A DNA stretch of 64,000 bases from Paracoccus aerius (GTDB lineage Bacteria > Pseudomonadota > Alphaproteobacteria > Rhodobacterales > Rhodobacteraceae). This document shows positions 45,108 to 53,619 of the stretch, piece after piece. The stretch spans positions 78,122 through 142,121 of the forward strand of contig NZ_BNCL01000010.1 of the NCBI RefSeq assembly GCF_014656455.1, in the 5' to 3' direction. The notes under the pieces are model-generated. The model searched no databases. It worked only from the letters and a program-made list of their open reading frames with translations, and was not told the DNA's origin. The number at the start of each line of letters is the position of its first letter. Position 1 is the first letter of the stretch. The translations under genes were made by a program, and so were the position numbers.

Positions 45108-46364
45108 ATGGCAACGGCGCTTCCCGCTCTGCCGGGGGTCGATCATTCGCTGCAATTCCTGCGACAGGGCTATGACTTCGTGGGCCAGGGCTGCAGGACG
45201 GTCGGCGCCGACCGCTTTCGCGCCCGGGTGATGCTGCGCCCGGTGATCTGCGCCCAAGGGGCGGATGCGGCGCGGCTGATCTATGACCCCGACCTGTTCA
45301 CCCGCAAGGGCGCGATGCCGCCCCATGTGCTGCGCCTTCTGCAGGACAAGAACAGCGTGCAGATGCTGGACGGCCCGCCCCACCGGCATCGCAAGGGGCT
45401 GTTCACCAGCCTGCTGATGACGGACGAGGCCGAACAATCCCTGCTGGACCTGCTGGACCGGGAATGGGGCCGCGCCCTGCAGGACTGGACGGGGCAGGAC
45501 CGGATCGTGCTGTTCGACCAGGTGAACCTGATCCTGACCCGCGCCATCCTCGGCTGGACCGGCGTTACCTTGGACGATCCCGACCGGATGGCGGGCGATC
45601 TTTCCGCGATGATCGAGAACACCGGCCGCCTCGGCCCGCGCATGTGGCAGGCCTTGGCGCGGCGGCGGCGCGTGGAAGCCCGCATCCGCCGCGTCATCCG
45701 CGCAGCCCGCGCCGACGCCGCCCATGAAGATAGCCCGCTGCACCGCATCGCCCGGTTCCGCGACGCCGACGGAAAGCCCCTGACGCTGGACCAGGCCGTG
45801 GTCGAGCTGATCAACATTCTGCGCCCGACGGTGGCCATCGGCCGCTATGTCGCCTTTGCGGCGCTTGCGCTGCACCGCCATCCGTCCCTGGCGCCGGCGT
45901 TGCGGCAAGGCCAGCTTGGTTATGAAGCCTTTGCCGAGGAAGTGCGCCGTCATTCGCCCTTCTTCCCGGTGATCGGCGGCATTGCCCGGCGCGGCTTCGA
46001 CTGGAACGGGGTCGCGGTCGCGAAGGGGGACTGGATGCTGGTGGACCTGTTCGGCACCTGCCACGATCCCCGGCTGTTCCCGGCGCCACAGGACTTCGAC
46101 CCGCAGCGGCCGCTGTCCTGGCGCGACTTCGGCAGCGACTTCGTGCCGCAGGGCGCGGGCAGCCCGCATGACGGGCATCGCTGTCCCGGCGAACGGCTGA
46201 CGGTCGCCGTGATCCGCCATGCGGCCCGGATGCTGGTCGAGAGGATGGATTATTCCGTCCCGCCCCAGGATCTGACCGTGTCGCTGTCCCATGTCCCTGC
46301 CCTTCCCGCCAGCGGCATGGTTCTGGCGGCGGTCCGCCCGCGGGCGACGCGTCCCGGCCCATAG
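45108..46364 (+). CDS. Cytochrome P450, CYP152-type fatty-acid peroxygenase
   Basis: A 418-residue P450. The haem Cys is C359 in HDGHRCPGERLTVAV. The oxygen-activation Thr motif of ordinary P450s is replaced by ELINILRPTVAIGRY, in which R239-P240 match the substrate-carboxylate-binding Arg-Pro of CYP152 (P450 BS-beta and SP-alpha). Those enzymes use H2O2 directly to hydroxylate or decarboxylate fatty acids and need no reductase partner. None is encoded nearby. HCHRHR-like PPHRHRKGLFTSLL is also CYP152-like. It lies in the same run as a patatin that could release fatty acids. Confidence 0.9.
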   Translation: MATALPALPGVDHSLQFLRQGYDFVGQGCRTVGADRFRARVMLRPVICAQGADAARLIYDPDLFTRKGAMPPHVLRLLQDKNSVQMLDGPPHRHRKGLFTSLLMTDEAEQSLLDLLDREWGRALQDWTGQDRIVLFDQVNLILTRAILGWTGVTLDDPDRMAGDLSAMIENTGRLGPRMWQALARRRRVEARIRRVIRAARADAAHEDSPLHRIARFRDADGKPLTLDQAVVELINILRPTVAIGRYVAFAALALHRHPSLAPALRQGQLGYEAFAEEVRRHSPFFPVIGGIARRGFDWNGVAVAKGDWMLVDLFGTCHDPRLFPAPQDFDPQRPLSWRDFGSDFVPQGAGSPHDGHRCPGERLTVAVIRHAARMLVERMDYSVPPQDLTVSLSHVPALPASGMVLAAVRPRATRPGP

Positions 46365-46398
46365 GAAACCGATTCCTGCCCGGCCTCGTTCGGTGGGC

Positions 46399-47013
46399 AT
46401 GTGGGAATGGATCACCAGCAACGCCGCCGTGATGCAGGCGATCATCGCCCTGGTGACCGCCGGCGTCTGGATCACCTATCTGCATGTCTTCGTCGAAAGC
46501 CTGCGCCGCCAGCGGCGGAGCGAGATCCTGATCACCATGGGCGGCGGGCGCGGGCTTGGCAGCCGCGTCCTTGTCAGCAACCTGGGGCTCGAGCCGATCT
46601 ACATCCTGGATGTCATGCTGACCCTTTGTTCTGATGGGGGCGAAAGGATCGTCTCGGTGGCTGACCGCACGGAGCTTGATCCTTCGCGCGACGACGACGG
46701 TCCCGGCCGGGCAACGCTGCAGGGCCCGTTGAAAAGCGGCGATTACGTGGAAACCGGCACCGTCGACACCCTTCTGGACCGCGCGGCACGCACCCTGGGC
46801 AAGGGGCGCGATGATGGGGAACTGTCGCGCATAGAGATCACCATCGCCGCCGTAACCGCCGCGGCCTCGGGGATCGTGGCGGCGCGCCGCGTCTTCGATG
46901 TCCGGCATCGGGACGGGGGGACAGTACTGCAGCCGCGCACGATCTATGCCGAACAGATCCGCGACCGACGCGGCCGCAGGCGGATCGAGGACCAGCTTCT
47001 GAAGATGCTGTAG
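46399..47013 (+). CDS. Single-span membrane protein of unknown function
   Basis: 204 residues: one N-terminal membrane helix (about 9-30, VMQAIIALVTAGVWITYLHVF), a basic juxtamembrane stretch (ESLRRQRR) and a cytoplasmic beta-rich domain (EILITMGGGRGLGSRVLVSNLGLEPIYIL). I recognise no family. GTG at 46393 is another possible start. It follows the P450 gene by 34 bases and may be its last operon partner. Confidence 0.65.
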   Translation: MWEWITSNAAVMQAIIALVTAGVWITYLHVFVESLRRQRRSEILITMGGGRGLGSRVLVSNLGLEPIYILDVMLTLCSDGGERIVSVADRTELDPSRDDDGPGRATLQGPLKSGDYVETGTVDTLLDRAARTLGKGRDDGELSRIEITIAAVTAAASGIVAARRVFDVRHRDGGTVLQPRTIYAEQIRDRRGRRRIEDQLLKML

Positions 47014-47156
47014 GCGCCCATCCGCCGCGGCCTGCCGCAGGGCCGCAGCGGCCTGCTGGTGGAGATGTGGGGGAACCGTGATGGCGCCTGCCCGTTGTCC
47101 CTGCAGCCGGGCACTTCCCGGAACCCATTGATAAGAAGAACATCAGGAGACTGCCG

Positions 47157-47720
47157 ATGACCAAGCTGCTTGCTTCCACCGCCCTTGTCGCCATGCTTGC
47201 CGCGCCTGCCGCGATCGCCCAGACTGCCACCACCGCACCGGCCACGACCGAGGCGCCGATGACCGACGCCACCACCACCGCGCCTGCGGATGCGACCACC
47301 ACCACGACGATGCCGGCGGACGGCACAACGGCCGCCATGCCGGCAGGCGGCGCCATGGCGGACGAAGGCTTTGGCTATACCGCAATGGCGGGTGACATGT
47401 CGGCCGAAACCTTCATGGGTAAGCGCCTTTATGCGTCCGAGGCCGAGGTTGATGTGAACGCTGCCTATACCGAGGTGGACCAGGACTGGGACGACATCGG
47501 CGAGATCAGCGACCTGGTGATCGGCCAGGACGGCATGGTCAAGGCCGTGCTGACCGATATCGGCGGCTTCCTGGGCTTGGGCGAACGCACCGTGGCCGTG
47601 TCGATGGACGACCTGCAGGTGATCCGCGACGGCGATTCCGAGGACGAATACTTCATCGTCTTCACCGCGAACCGCGCCGCACTTGAAAATGCGCCCGAGT
47701 TCGAATGGATGGACGAATAA
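47157..47720 (+). CDS. Exported PRC-barrel domain protein
   Basis: 187 residues: signal peptide (MTKLLASTALVAMLAAPAAI, then AQ), a Thr/Ala/Pro-rich low-complexity segment (about 22-70), and a PRC-barrel at about 85-175 (ETFMGKRLYASEAEVDV...WDDIGEISDLVIGQDGMVKAVLTDIGGFLGLGER). Secreted PRC-barrel proteins of this type are abundant, often stress-responsive, and of unknown biochemical role in alphaproteobacteria. AGGAGA precedes the ATG. It is monocistronic, with its own terminator. Confidence 0.88.
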   Translation: MTKLLASTALVAMLAAPAAIAQTATTAPATTEAPMTDATTTAPADATTTTTMPADGTTAAMPAGGAMADEGFGYTAMAGDMSAETFMGKRLYASEAEVDVNAAYTEVDQDWDDIGEISDLVIGQDGMVKAVLTDIGGFLGLGERTVAVSMDDLQVIRDGDSEDEYFIVFTANRAALENAPEFEWMDE

Positions 47721-47747
47721 GCAAGACCCTTCGCGGGCTTTTGCAGG

Positions 47748-47771
47748 GGGCGCGCCGCTGGCGCGCCCTTT
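47748..47771. terminator. Terminator shared by the PRC-barrel and ggt genes
   Basis: GGGCGCGCC (47748-47756), GCT, GGCGCGCCC (47760-47768), then TTT. A perfect 9-bp stem between convergent genes. Confidence 0.75.
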
Positions 47772-47780
47772 CGCATGGCG

Positions 47781-49583
47781 TCAACCGCCCAGGGCGATCC
47801 CTTCGCGGCGGGGATCGGCCCCGCCCGTCAGGCCGTCCGGCCCGATGACGATGCCTTGAAGGCCCGAAGTCAGTTCCGTCTCGTTCAGCTCGAACCCGAT
47901 GGCCGCCAGACCCTCGGCCAGGGCCGCGGGCAGGCCGGGCTCGACATCCATGGGGCCGAAGCGGTTGACGATGTTGGGCGCGGCCACCGCCTGCTGGATG
48001 TCCATCCCCCAGTCCAGATGCGCCACGATGGCGCGGGCGACATAGCCGATGATGCGGCTGCCGCCGGGCGATCCGATCACCATGACCGGGCGGTCGTCCT
48101 TCAGAACGATGGTCGGCGCCATCGAGGACCGGGGCCGCTTGCCGGGCGCAAGGGCATTGGCGATGGGCCAGCCGTTCTCGTCATGGGTCTCGAAGCTGAA
48201 ATCGGTCAGTTCGTTGTTCAGAAGAAAGCCGTTCGCCATGACGCGCGAGCCGAAGCCGTTCTCGATGGTGGTGGTCATGGACAGCGCGTTGCCCTGCCCG
48301 TCCACGATCGAGATATGCGTGGTCGAGGGAAGTTCCAGCGAACTGTCCTGCCCCCACAGCGCGGCATGAGACCAGCCAGGATTGCCCGGGGCCACTTCGG
48401 GCAGGCTGTCGTCGCCGGCCAGAAGCTTGGCCCGGTCCGCCAGATAGGCGGGGTCGATCAGCCCCTCGGTCGGCATGGGCACGTGGTCGCTGTCGGCCAT
48501 GAAGCGGCCCCGGTCGGCAAAGGCCAGGCGCGATGCATCGCCGATCAGCCGCCAGCTCTCCGGGCTTTCGGCCCCCAACGCTGCCAGATCGTAGCCACCC
48601 AGCATCCCCAGGATCTGCCCCACCGTCAGCCCGCCGGACGAGGGCGGACCCATGCCGCAGACATCATGGGCGCGGTATTCCACGCAGACCGCAGGGCGTT
48701 CCACCACGCGATAGGCCGACAGATCCTGCATCGACAAAAGGCCCGGATTGTCGGCCCCGCGCACCGCCGCAACGATGCCTTCCGCGACCTTGCCGCCATA
48801 AAAGCCGTCCGCGCCCTCGGCTGCCAGCAGCCGCAGGGTTTCGGCGTAATCCGGGTTCCGCAGCGTCGCCCCTGCCGCGACCGGCTGGCCGCCGGGGAAG
48901 AAGTAATCGGTGGTGGCGGCATCGGCCTGCAACGCATCGACCTCTCCGGCGACAAGGCTGGCGAGGCGCGGCGAGACGGTGAAGCCGTACTCGGCCAGGC
49001 GGATCGCGTCGTCGAAAAGGCCCGGCCAGTTGGCCCGGCCCCAGCGGCGGTGCGCGGCTTCCAGCAACGCCGGCGTGCCGGGCGTGCCGACGGACAGCCC
49101 GCCCACGACGGCCTCCATGAACTCCAGCGGCTGGCCTTCCTCGTCAAGGAACAGCCTCGGCGTCGCGGCCATGGGCGCGGTTTCGCGGCCGTCCAGCGTG
49201 GTCAATTCGCCCGTTCCGGCGTCATACCAGACAAGGAAGGCCCCACCCCCCAGGCCCGAGCTTTGCGGCTCGACCAGGCCCAGGACGGTCTGGACCGCGA
49301 CCATCGCGTCAGCCGCGCTGCCCCCGGCCTCCAGCACGCGCGCCCCGGCCTGGACGGCCAGGGGATGGGCCGCGCTGACCATCCAGTCCTGGCCTGCCAC
49401 GGGCCGGCCTTCCGCCTTGGCGTCCAGGGCCGCGCGGGCCGCATCGGTCAGCGGGCCGAAGGCGTCGGCCCCCGCTGCGGGTTGCGACGCCGCTTCGGGC
49501 GCAATCGCATCGGTCGCCTGCTGGGCGGCAGCCCAACTGGCGCTGCACAAAAGCAACGCCGTCGCAAATGCCTGATGTTTCAT
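47781..49583 (-). CDS. ggt: Gamma-glutamyltransferase
   Basis: A 600-residue periplasmic Ntn-hydrolase with signal peptide (ending SWAAAQ). The precursor should self-cleave before the nucleophile Thr in LPSTTHISIVDGQGNALSMT. ENGFGSRVMANGFLLNNELTDF and the GSPGGSRI oxyanion segment are conserved. It hydrolyses or transfers the gamma-glutamyl group of glutathione and related peptides. It lies 72 bases downstream of the prpB-like gene on the same strand and may be read from the tct operon, but a metabolic link is not obvious. Confidence 0.95.
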   Translation of the reverse strand: MKHQAFATALLLCSASWAAAQQATDAIAPEAASQPAAGADAFGPLTDAARAALDAKAEGRPVAGQDWMVSAAHPLAVQAGARVLEAGGSAADAMVAVQTVLGLVEPQSSGLGGGAFLVWYDAGTGELTTLDGRETAPMAATPRLFLDEEGQPLEFMEAVVGGLSVGTPGTPALLEAAHRRWGRANWPGLFDDAIRLAEYGFTVSPRLASLVAGEVDALQADAATTDYFFPGGQPVAAGATLRNPDYAETLRLLAAEGADGFYGGKVAEGIVAAVRGADNPGLLSMQDLSAYRVVERPAVCVEYRAHDVCGMGPPSSGGLTVGQILGMLGGYDLAALGAESPESWRLIGDASRLAFADRGRFMADSDHVPMPTEGLIDPAYLADRAKLLAGDDSLPEVAPGNPGWSHAALWGQDSSLELPSTTHISIVDGQGNALSMTTTIENGFGSRVMANGFLLNNELTDFSFETHDENGWPIANALAPGKRPRSSMAPTIVLKDDRPVMVIGSPGGSRIIGYVARAIVAHLDWGMDIQQAVAAPNIVNRFGPMDVEPGLPAALAEGLAAIGFELNETELTSGLQGIVIGPDGLTGGADPRREGIALGG

Positions 49584-49655
49584 CCGGTCCTCCCCTGCTG
49601 GTTGTGGCCAGTCTGCGCGCGGGGGGACCGGGGTGCAAGCCGCGATCCGGGCCGC

Positions 49656-50573
49656 CTAGTCGCCGCCCCCGGACCCCGGCGGCAGCAGGCTGCGGCTGAT
49701 CGAGGCGTCCAATCCCTCGAAGCCGAAATAATCCAGCGTCTCGTAAAGCTCCGCCCGCGTCTGCATATGCCCCAGCATCGGGGCGGTCGTGTCGTGGTCG
49801 CGCAGCGCCGCGTAAAGGCGTTCCTGCGCTTGGTTGGCCACCCGCAGGGACGATACCGGCCAGATCACCATCTTGTAGCCCAGATCCTGCAACTCTGCCC
49901 CGGTCAGCTGCGGGGTCCGCCCGAACTCGGTCATGTTGGCCAGCAGCGGCACGCCGGGCAGGGCTTGGGCAAAGCGGCGCATCAGGTCGATGTCGGTCAG
50001 CGCCTCGGGGAAGATCGCGTCCGCCCCGGCTTCCAGATACAGGCGCGCCCGGGCGATGGCGGCGTCCAGCCCCTCGTTTGCCAGGGCGTCGGTGCGGGCG
50101 ATCACCACAAGGTCGCGCCGGGCGCGGACGGCGGCTGCGACCTTGGCGGCCATGTCCTGCGGCAGCGCCAGCCGCTTGTCGGACAGGTGGCCGCATTTCT
50201 TGGGCAGGATCTGGTCTTCCAGATGGATCGCGGCCGCGCCCGCCTCCTCGAAGCGGCGGACGGTGACCATCGCGTTCAGCGCCTCGCCATAGCCGGTATC
50301 GGCATCGACCAGCACCGGCAGCCCCGAGGCGCCCGCGACCTGCCGGATGAAGAAGCACACGTCGTCGATGGTGATCAGCCCCAGGTCGGGCAGGCCCATC
50401 GACGCGCTCATCGCCGCGCCGGACAGATACAGCCCCTCGAAGCCTGCGGCGCGCGCCTGCAGCGCCGCCTGGCCGTTATGGGCGCCCGGCAGGCGGAAGA
50501 TGCCGGGCCGGGACAGGCGGTCGCGGAACCGCCGGCCCGCAGGGATGGGATCGTGACGGACAAGCCAGGTCAT
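49656..50573 (-). CDS. prpB: PrpB-like lyase (isocitrate lyase/PEP mutase superfamily)
   Basis: A 305-residue TIM-barrel lyase. VLVDADTGYGEALN, HLEDQILPKKCGHLSDKRL (catalytic Cys in KKCGH) and the closing MQTRAELYETLDYFGFEGLDA are characteristic of 2-methylisocitrate lyase and close relatives. It would split a 2-methylisocitrate-type acid into pyruvate and succinate (or a related pair). GAGG precedes the ATG, and one base separates it from the tctA stop. No prpC or prpD accompanies it, so the substrate may be an imported tricarboxylate. Confidence 0.8.
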   Translation of the reverse strand: MTWLVRHDPIPAGRRFRDRLSRPGIFRLPGAHNGQAALQARAAGFEGLYLSGAAMSASMGLPDLGLITIDDVCFFIRQVAGASGLPVLVDADTGYGEALNAMVTVRRFEEAGAAAIHLEDQILPKKCGHLSDKRLALPQDMAAKVAAAVRARRDLVVIARTDALANEGLDAAIARARLYLEAGADAIFPEALTDIDLMRRFAQALPGVPLLANMTEFGRTPQLTGAELQDLGYKMVIWPVSSLRVANQAQERLYAALRDHDTTAPMLGHMQTRAELYETLDYFGFEGLDASISRSLLPPGSGGGD

Positions 50574-50574
50574 C

Positions 50575-52098
50575 TCAGTCCTCGGCCAGGCTGGCTTCGG
50601 GGGGCAGGGCCCGGCGCAGCAGGCGCGGCAGCAGCAGGATCGCCCCGGCGGCAACCCACAGGGTGATCGCGATGGAACTGGACCACAGCACGCTGACATC
50701 GCCCGCAGACAGCGACAGGGACCGGCGCAGGTTCGTTTCAAGGATGCCTCCCAGAACGAAGCCCAGGATCAGCGGCGCCATCGGCACATGCATCCGCCGC
50801 AGCCAGTAGGCGGCCACACCCACCACGACCATCAGGATCAGGTCGAAGCTGGCCGACTTGCCCGAATAGACCCCCACCGCCGAGACGACCACGATGAAAG
50901 GCACCAACACCCAGGCGGGCACCGTCAGCATCCGCGCGAAAAAGCCTACCAGCGGGATGTTCATCGCCAGCAGCATCACGTTGCCGATGAACAGCGAAGC
51001 GATCAGCCCCCAGACCAGTTCCGGCTGCGAGGTGAACAGCATCGGGCCCGGCGTGAGGTTGTAGAGCGTCAGCACGCCCAGCATGATCGCCGTCGTGCCC
51101 GAACTGGGGATGCCCAGCGTCAGCATCGGGATGAAGTTCGAGTTCGAGGCCGAGTTGTTCGAGGCCTCGACCGTAGCCAGGCCGCGCAGGTCGCCCTGGC
51201 CGAACTGGCTGCCCTGCGGGTCGCGCCGTTCGGTCAGCTTGCGCTCGGTGGAATAGGCTAGGGCGGATGCGACCGTGCCGCCCGCGCCCGGCAGAAGGCC
51301 GATGAAGAAGCCGATGCCCGATCCCCGCAGCGCCGAGGCAAAGGTGAAGCGCATCTCGGACAGGTTGAACAGGCTGCGGCCCATCCGCTCGATCCGCACG
51401 CTGGCGCCGTCGCGATGGCCCTGCAGCAGGATCAGCAATTCGGAAATCGCGAAAAGGCCGATCACCAGGGTGGAAAAGGCCAGCCCGTCGATCAGGTTCG
51501 GCATGTCGAAGGTATAGCGCATGACGCCGGAATTGGCGTCGATGCCGATGGTGGACAGCGCAAGCCCGATGCCCGTCGCCAGCAGCGCCTTGATCGGCTG
51601 ATCGGACAGAAGGCCCGTCAGGCAAGCGAAGGCAAAGATCATCAGCGCCACGTATTCCACCGGCCCGAAGGCCAGCGCCCATCGCGACAGCACCGGCGCG
51701 GCCAGCACGATCCCAACGGTCGCCAGGACCGACCCCACGAAGGACGTCCAGGCCGACAGCGACAGCGCGACCCCGGCCATGCCCCGGCGCGACAGGGGAT
51801 AGCCTTCGATCGCGGTCATGACGGCCGAGGCCTCTCCGGGGACGTTGATCAGGATGGCGCTGATCCGCCCGCCATATTCCGACCCGATATAGATCGCGGC
51901 CATCAGGATCATCGAGCTTTCCGGCGGCAGGCCCAGGGCGAAGACCACCGGGACCAGCATGGCAACCGCATTGACAGGCCCAAGGCCCGGCAGAACGCCC
52001 ACCATCGTGCCCACGACCGCGCCCAGGGCGGCCAGGGCCAGGTTCATCGGCGTTCCGGCGACGGCAAAGCCGTTCATCAGAAGGGACAGGGTTTCCAT
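50575..52098 (-). CDS. tctA: Tripartite tricarboxylate transporter large subunit TctA
   Basis: A 507-residue membrane protein with about 11-12 helices. It contains the TctA hallmarks GVLPGLGPVNAVAML, IYIGSEYGGRISAILINVPGEASAV, GLLPGAGGTVASALAYSTE and TLGIPSSGTTAIMLG. With TctB and the TctC receptor it takes up citrate-like acids using a cation gradient. Its ATG overlaps the tctB stop (ATGA). Confidence 0.95.
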   Translation of the reverse strand: METLSLLMNGFAVAGTPMNLALAALGAVVGTMVGVLPGLGPVNAVAMLVPVVFALGLPPESSMILMAAIYIGSEYGGRISAILINVPGEASAVMTAIEGYPLSRRGMAGVALSLSAWTSFVGSVLATVGIVLAAPVLSRWALAFGPVEYVALMIFAFACLTGLLSDQPIKALLATGIGLALSTIGIDANSGVMRYTFDMPNLIDGLAFSTLVIGLFAISELLILLQGHRDGASVRIERMGRSLFNLSEMRFTFASALRGSGIGFFIGLLPGAGGTVASALAYSTERKLTERRDPQGSQFGQGDLRGLATVEASNNSASNSNFIPMLTLGIPSSGTTAIMLGVLTLYNLTPGPMLFTSQPELVWGLIASLFIGNVMLLAMNIPLVGFFARMLTVPAWVLVPFIVVVSAVGVYSGKSASFDLILMVVVGVAAYWLRRMHVPMAPLILGFVLGGILETNLRRSLSLSAGDVSVLWSSSIAITLWVAAGAILLLPRLLRRALPPEASLAED

Positions 52099-52538
52099 CA
52101 GATCAGGCCTCCCATGATGCCGGTCGGCAAGACCACGTCCAGGCCATGGTCGAACAGCAGATAGGATCCCACCGACAGCACCGCCCCCGAGACGATGGCC
52201 TGGATCAGGCTGGCACCGAAGATCAAGGCCACCACCCCCGCCATCACGAAGGTCGAGGGGACGTAGCCCAGCCGTTCGAAGACCACGGCATAGATCAGCA
52301 GCGTGACCGACAGCATCAGGATGCCGGTCATGGTGCGGCCGCTGACCGCGTCGGCATCGGTGCCGCCGCGGATCACCAGCATCACGCCGCAGAACGCGAT
52401 CAACGCGGCCGTCAGCATCGGAAAGGCGCGCGGGCCCACGGGTTCATAGGCGAAGGGCGCGACCAGCCCCCAGCCGAAGACTGCAAGGATCCCGGCCATG
52501 AGCAATGCCACGGCCCCAAGGGTTCTGTTGCTGCTCAT
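52098..52538 (-). CDS. tctB: Tripartite tricarboxylate transporter small subunit TctB
   Basis: A 146-residue protein with four membrane helices, typical of TctB (GPRAFPMLTAALIAFCGVMLV, then FERLGYVPSTFVMAGVVALIFG). It has little sequence conservation, but size and position between tctC and tctA are diagnostic. It lies 11 bases after tctC and overlaps tctA. Confidence 0.9.
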   Translation of the reverse strand: MSSNRTLGAVALLMAGILAVFGWGLVAPFAYEPVGPRAFPMLTAALIAFCGVMLVIRGGTDADAVSGRTMTGILMLSVTLLIYAVVFERLGYVPSTFVMAGVVALIFGASLIQAIVSGAVLSVGSYLLFDHGLDVVLPTGIMGGLI

Positions 52539-52549
52539 GACCGTGTTCC

Positions 52550-53539
52550 TTACTGCTGGACCAGCTGGAACTCGCCCGCGAGCGCGCGATAGTTCGCGAC
52601 CGCCTCGGTCACGAAGGCGTCCAGCTCCTCGCCCGTCAGGGGAAGCGGCAGCAGGTTGCGGCTTTGCAGCAGGGCATCATAGCCAGGGGCCTGCATGGCG
52701 GTCTCGAAAGCCTGGACCCACCACTGGTAATCCTCGTCCGACACCTCGGGTCCGACATAGAAGCCGCGCACGATCGGCCAGTCGATGGCATAGCCCTGCT
52801 CGGTCGCGGTCGGCACGTCGGCCAGCTTGCCGGGCAGCCGCTCGGGCGAGAAGACGGCCAGCATCTTCAGGGGTGCACCGCCGTCGATGGCGGCCTGGCT
52901 GTCGCCCACGTCGTTCATGCAGGCATCGACATGGCCGCCCTGCAGCGCGGTCGCGCAGTCGCCGCCCCCTTCGAAGGCCACGAAGCGCATCGACTTGTGG
53001 TCGATCCCTGCCGCGCGCGCGGTCAAGGCCGCCTTCATCCAGTCCTGGCTGCCGATGGTGCCCCCCGCGCCCAGGATGACCGAGCCGGGATCGGCCTTGA
53101 TGGCCTCCATCATGGCAGTCAGGCTGTCATATTCGCTGTCGGCAGGCACCACGACCGCGCCGTAATCGGCCCCGACCGAGGCCACCCAGCGGACGTCGTC
53201 TTCGTCATGGGCGCCGAACTTGCCCTGCGCCAGGTTCAGCAGCGAGCCGGCCGAAAAGGCGACAATGGTGCCTGGTTCGCCGGGACGCTGGCTGACGATG
53301 GTGCTGTAGGCCACGGCGCCGATGCCGCCGGGCATATAGGACACGCGCAGGGGCGATTCCAGCACGCCCGCCTCGGTAAAGGCGGCCTGGGCCAGCTTGC
53401 AGGTGATGTCGAAGCCGCCGCCGGGCTGGGCGGGGGCGATGCATTCGGGGCGTTCCGGCGCGGCATGGGCCAGCGAGGCCGTCAGCAGGAAGAGAGGCGC
53501 GGACAAGGCCACCGCGCGGCGCGGAGTGATGCGGATCAT
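52550..53539 (-). CDS. tctC: Tripartite tricarboxylate transporter receptor TctC (Bug family)
   Basis: A 329-residue periplasmic receptor with signal peptide (ending SLAHA). The Bug-fold binding loops are visible: IAPAQPGGGFDITCK near the N terminus, SYMPGGIGAVAY and EGGGDCATALQGGHVDA. It captures a tri- or dicarboxylate for TctAB. GGGAGGAAACC precedes the ATG. The 65-bp upstream gap and the end of tctE carry a direct repeat likely bound by TctD. Confidence 0.92.
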   Translation of the reverse strand: MIRITPRRAVALSAPLFLLTASLAHAAPERPECIAPAQPGGGFDITCKLAQAAFTEAGVLESPLRVSYMPGGIGAVAYSTIVSQRPGEPGTIVAFSAGSLLNLAQGKFGAHDEDDVRWVASVGADYGAVVVPADSEYDSLTAMMEAIKADPGSVILGAGGTIGSQDWMKAALTARAAGIDHKSMRFVAFEGGGDCATALQGGHVDACMNDVGDSQAAIDGGAPLKMLAVFSPERLPGKLADVPTATEQGYAIDWPIVRGFYVGPEVSDEDYQWWVQAFETAMQAPGYDALLQSRNLLPLPLTGEELDAFVTEAVANYRALAGEFQLVQQ

Positions 53540-53600
53540 GGTTTCCTCCCAAGGAACAGGTCGGGCCCTCCAGCCCGTGGGGCGAGGTTACATCATCGAA

Positions 53601-53619
53601 GCTTTCAGGCAGCTTTCAG
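53601..53619 (-). promoter_or_regulatory. Direct-repeat site upstream of tctC, candidate TctD box
   Basis: On the - strand, CTGAAAGCTGCCTGAAAGC: CTGAAAGC repeated with an 11-base period (53612-53619 and 53601-53608). This is the geometry of OmpR/PhoB-family sites. It overlaps the last codons of tctE and lies 62-80 bases before the tctC ATG. The OmpR-family regulator TctD is encoded immediately upstream. Confidence 0.6.

Noticed and set aside
46370..46395. EcfG promoter before the small membrane protein gene (GGAAAC...CGTT)
   Set aside because: The -35 has an extra A and the spacing does not fit the consensus; it also lies inside a probable operon.
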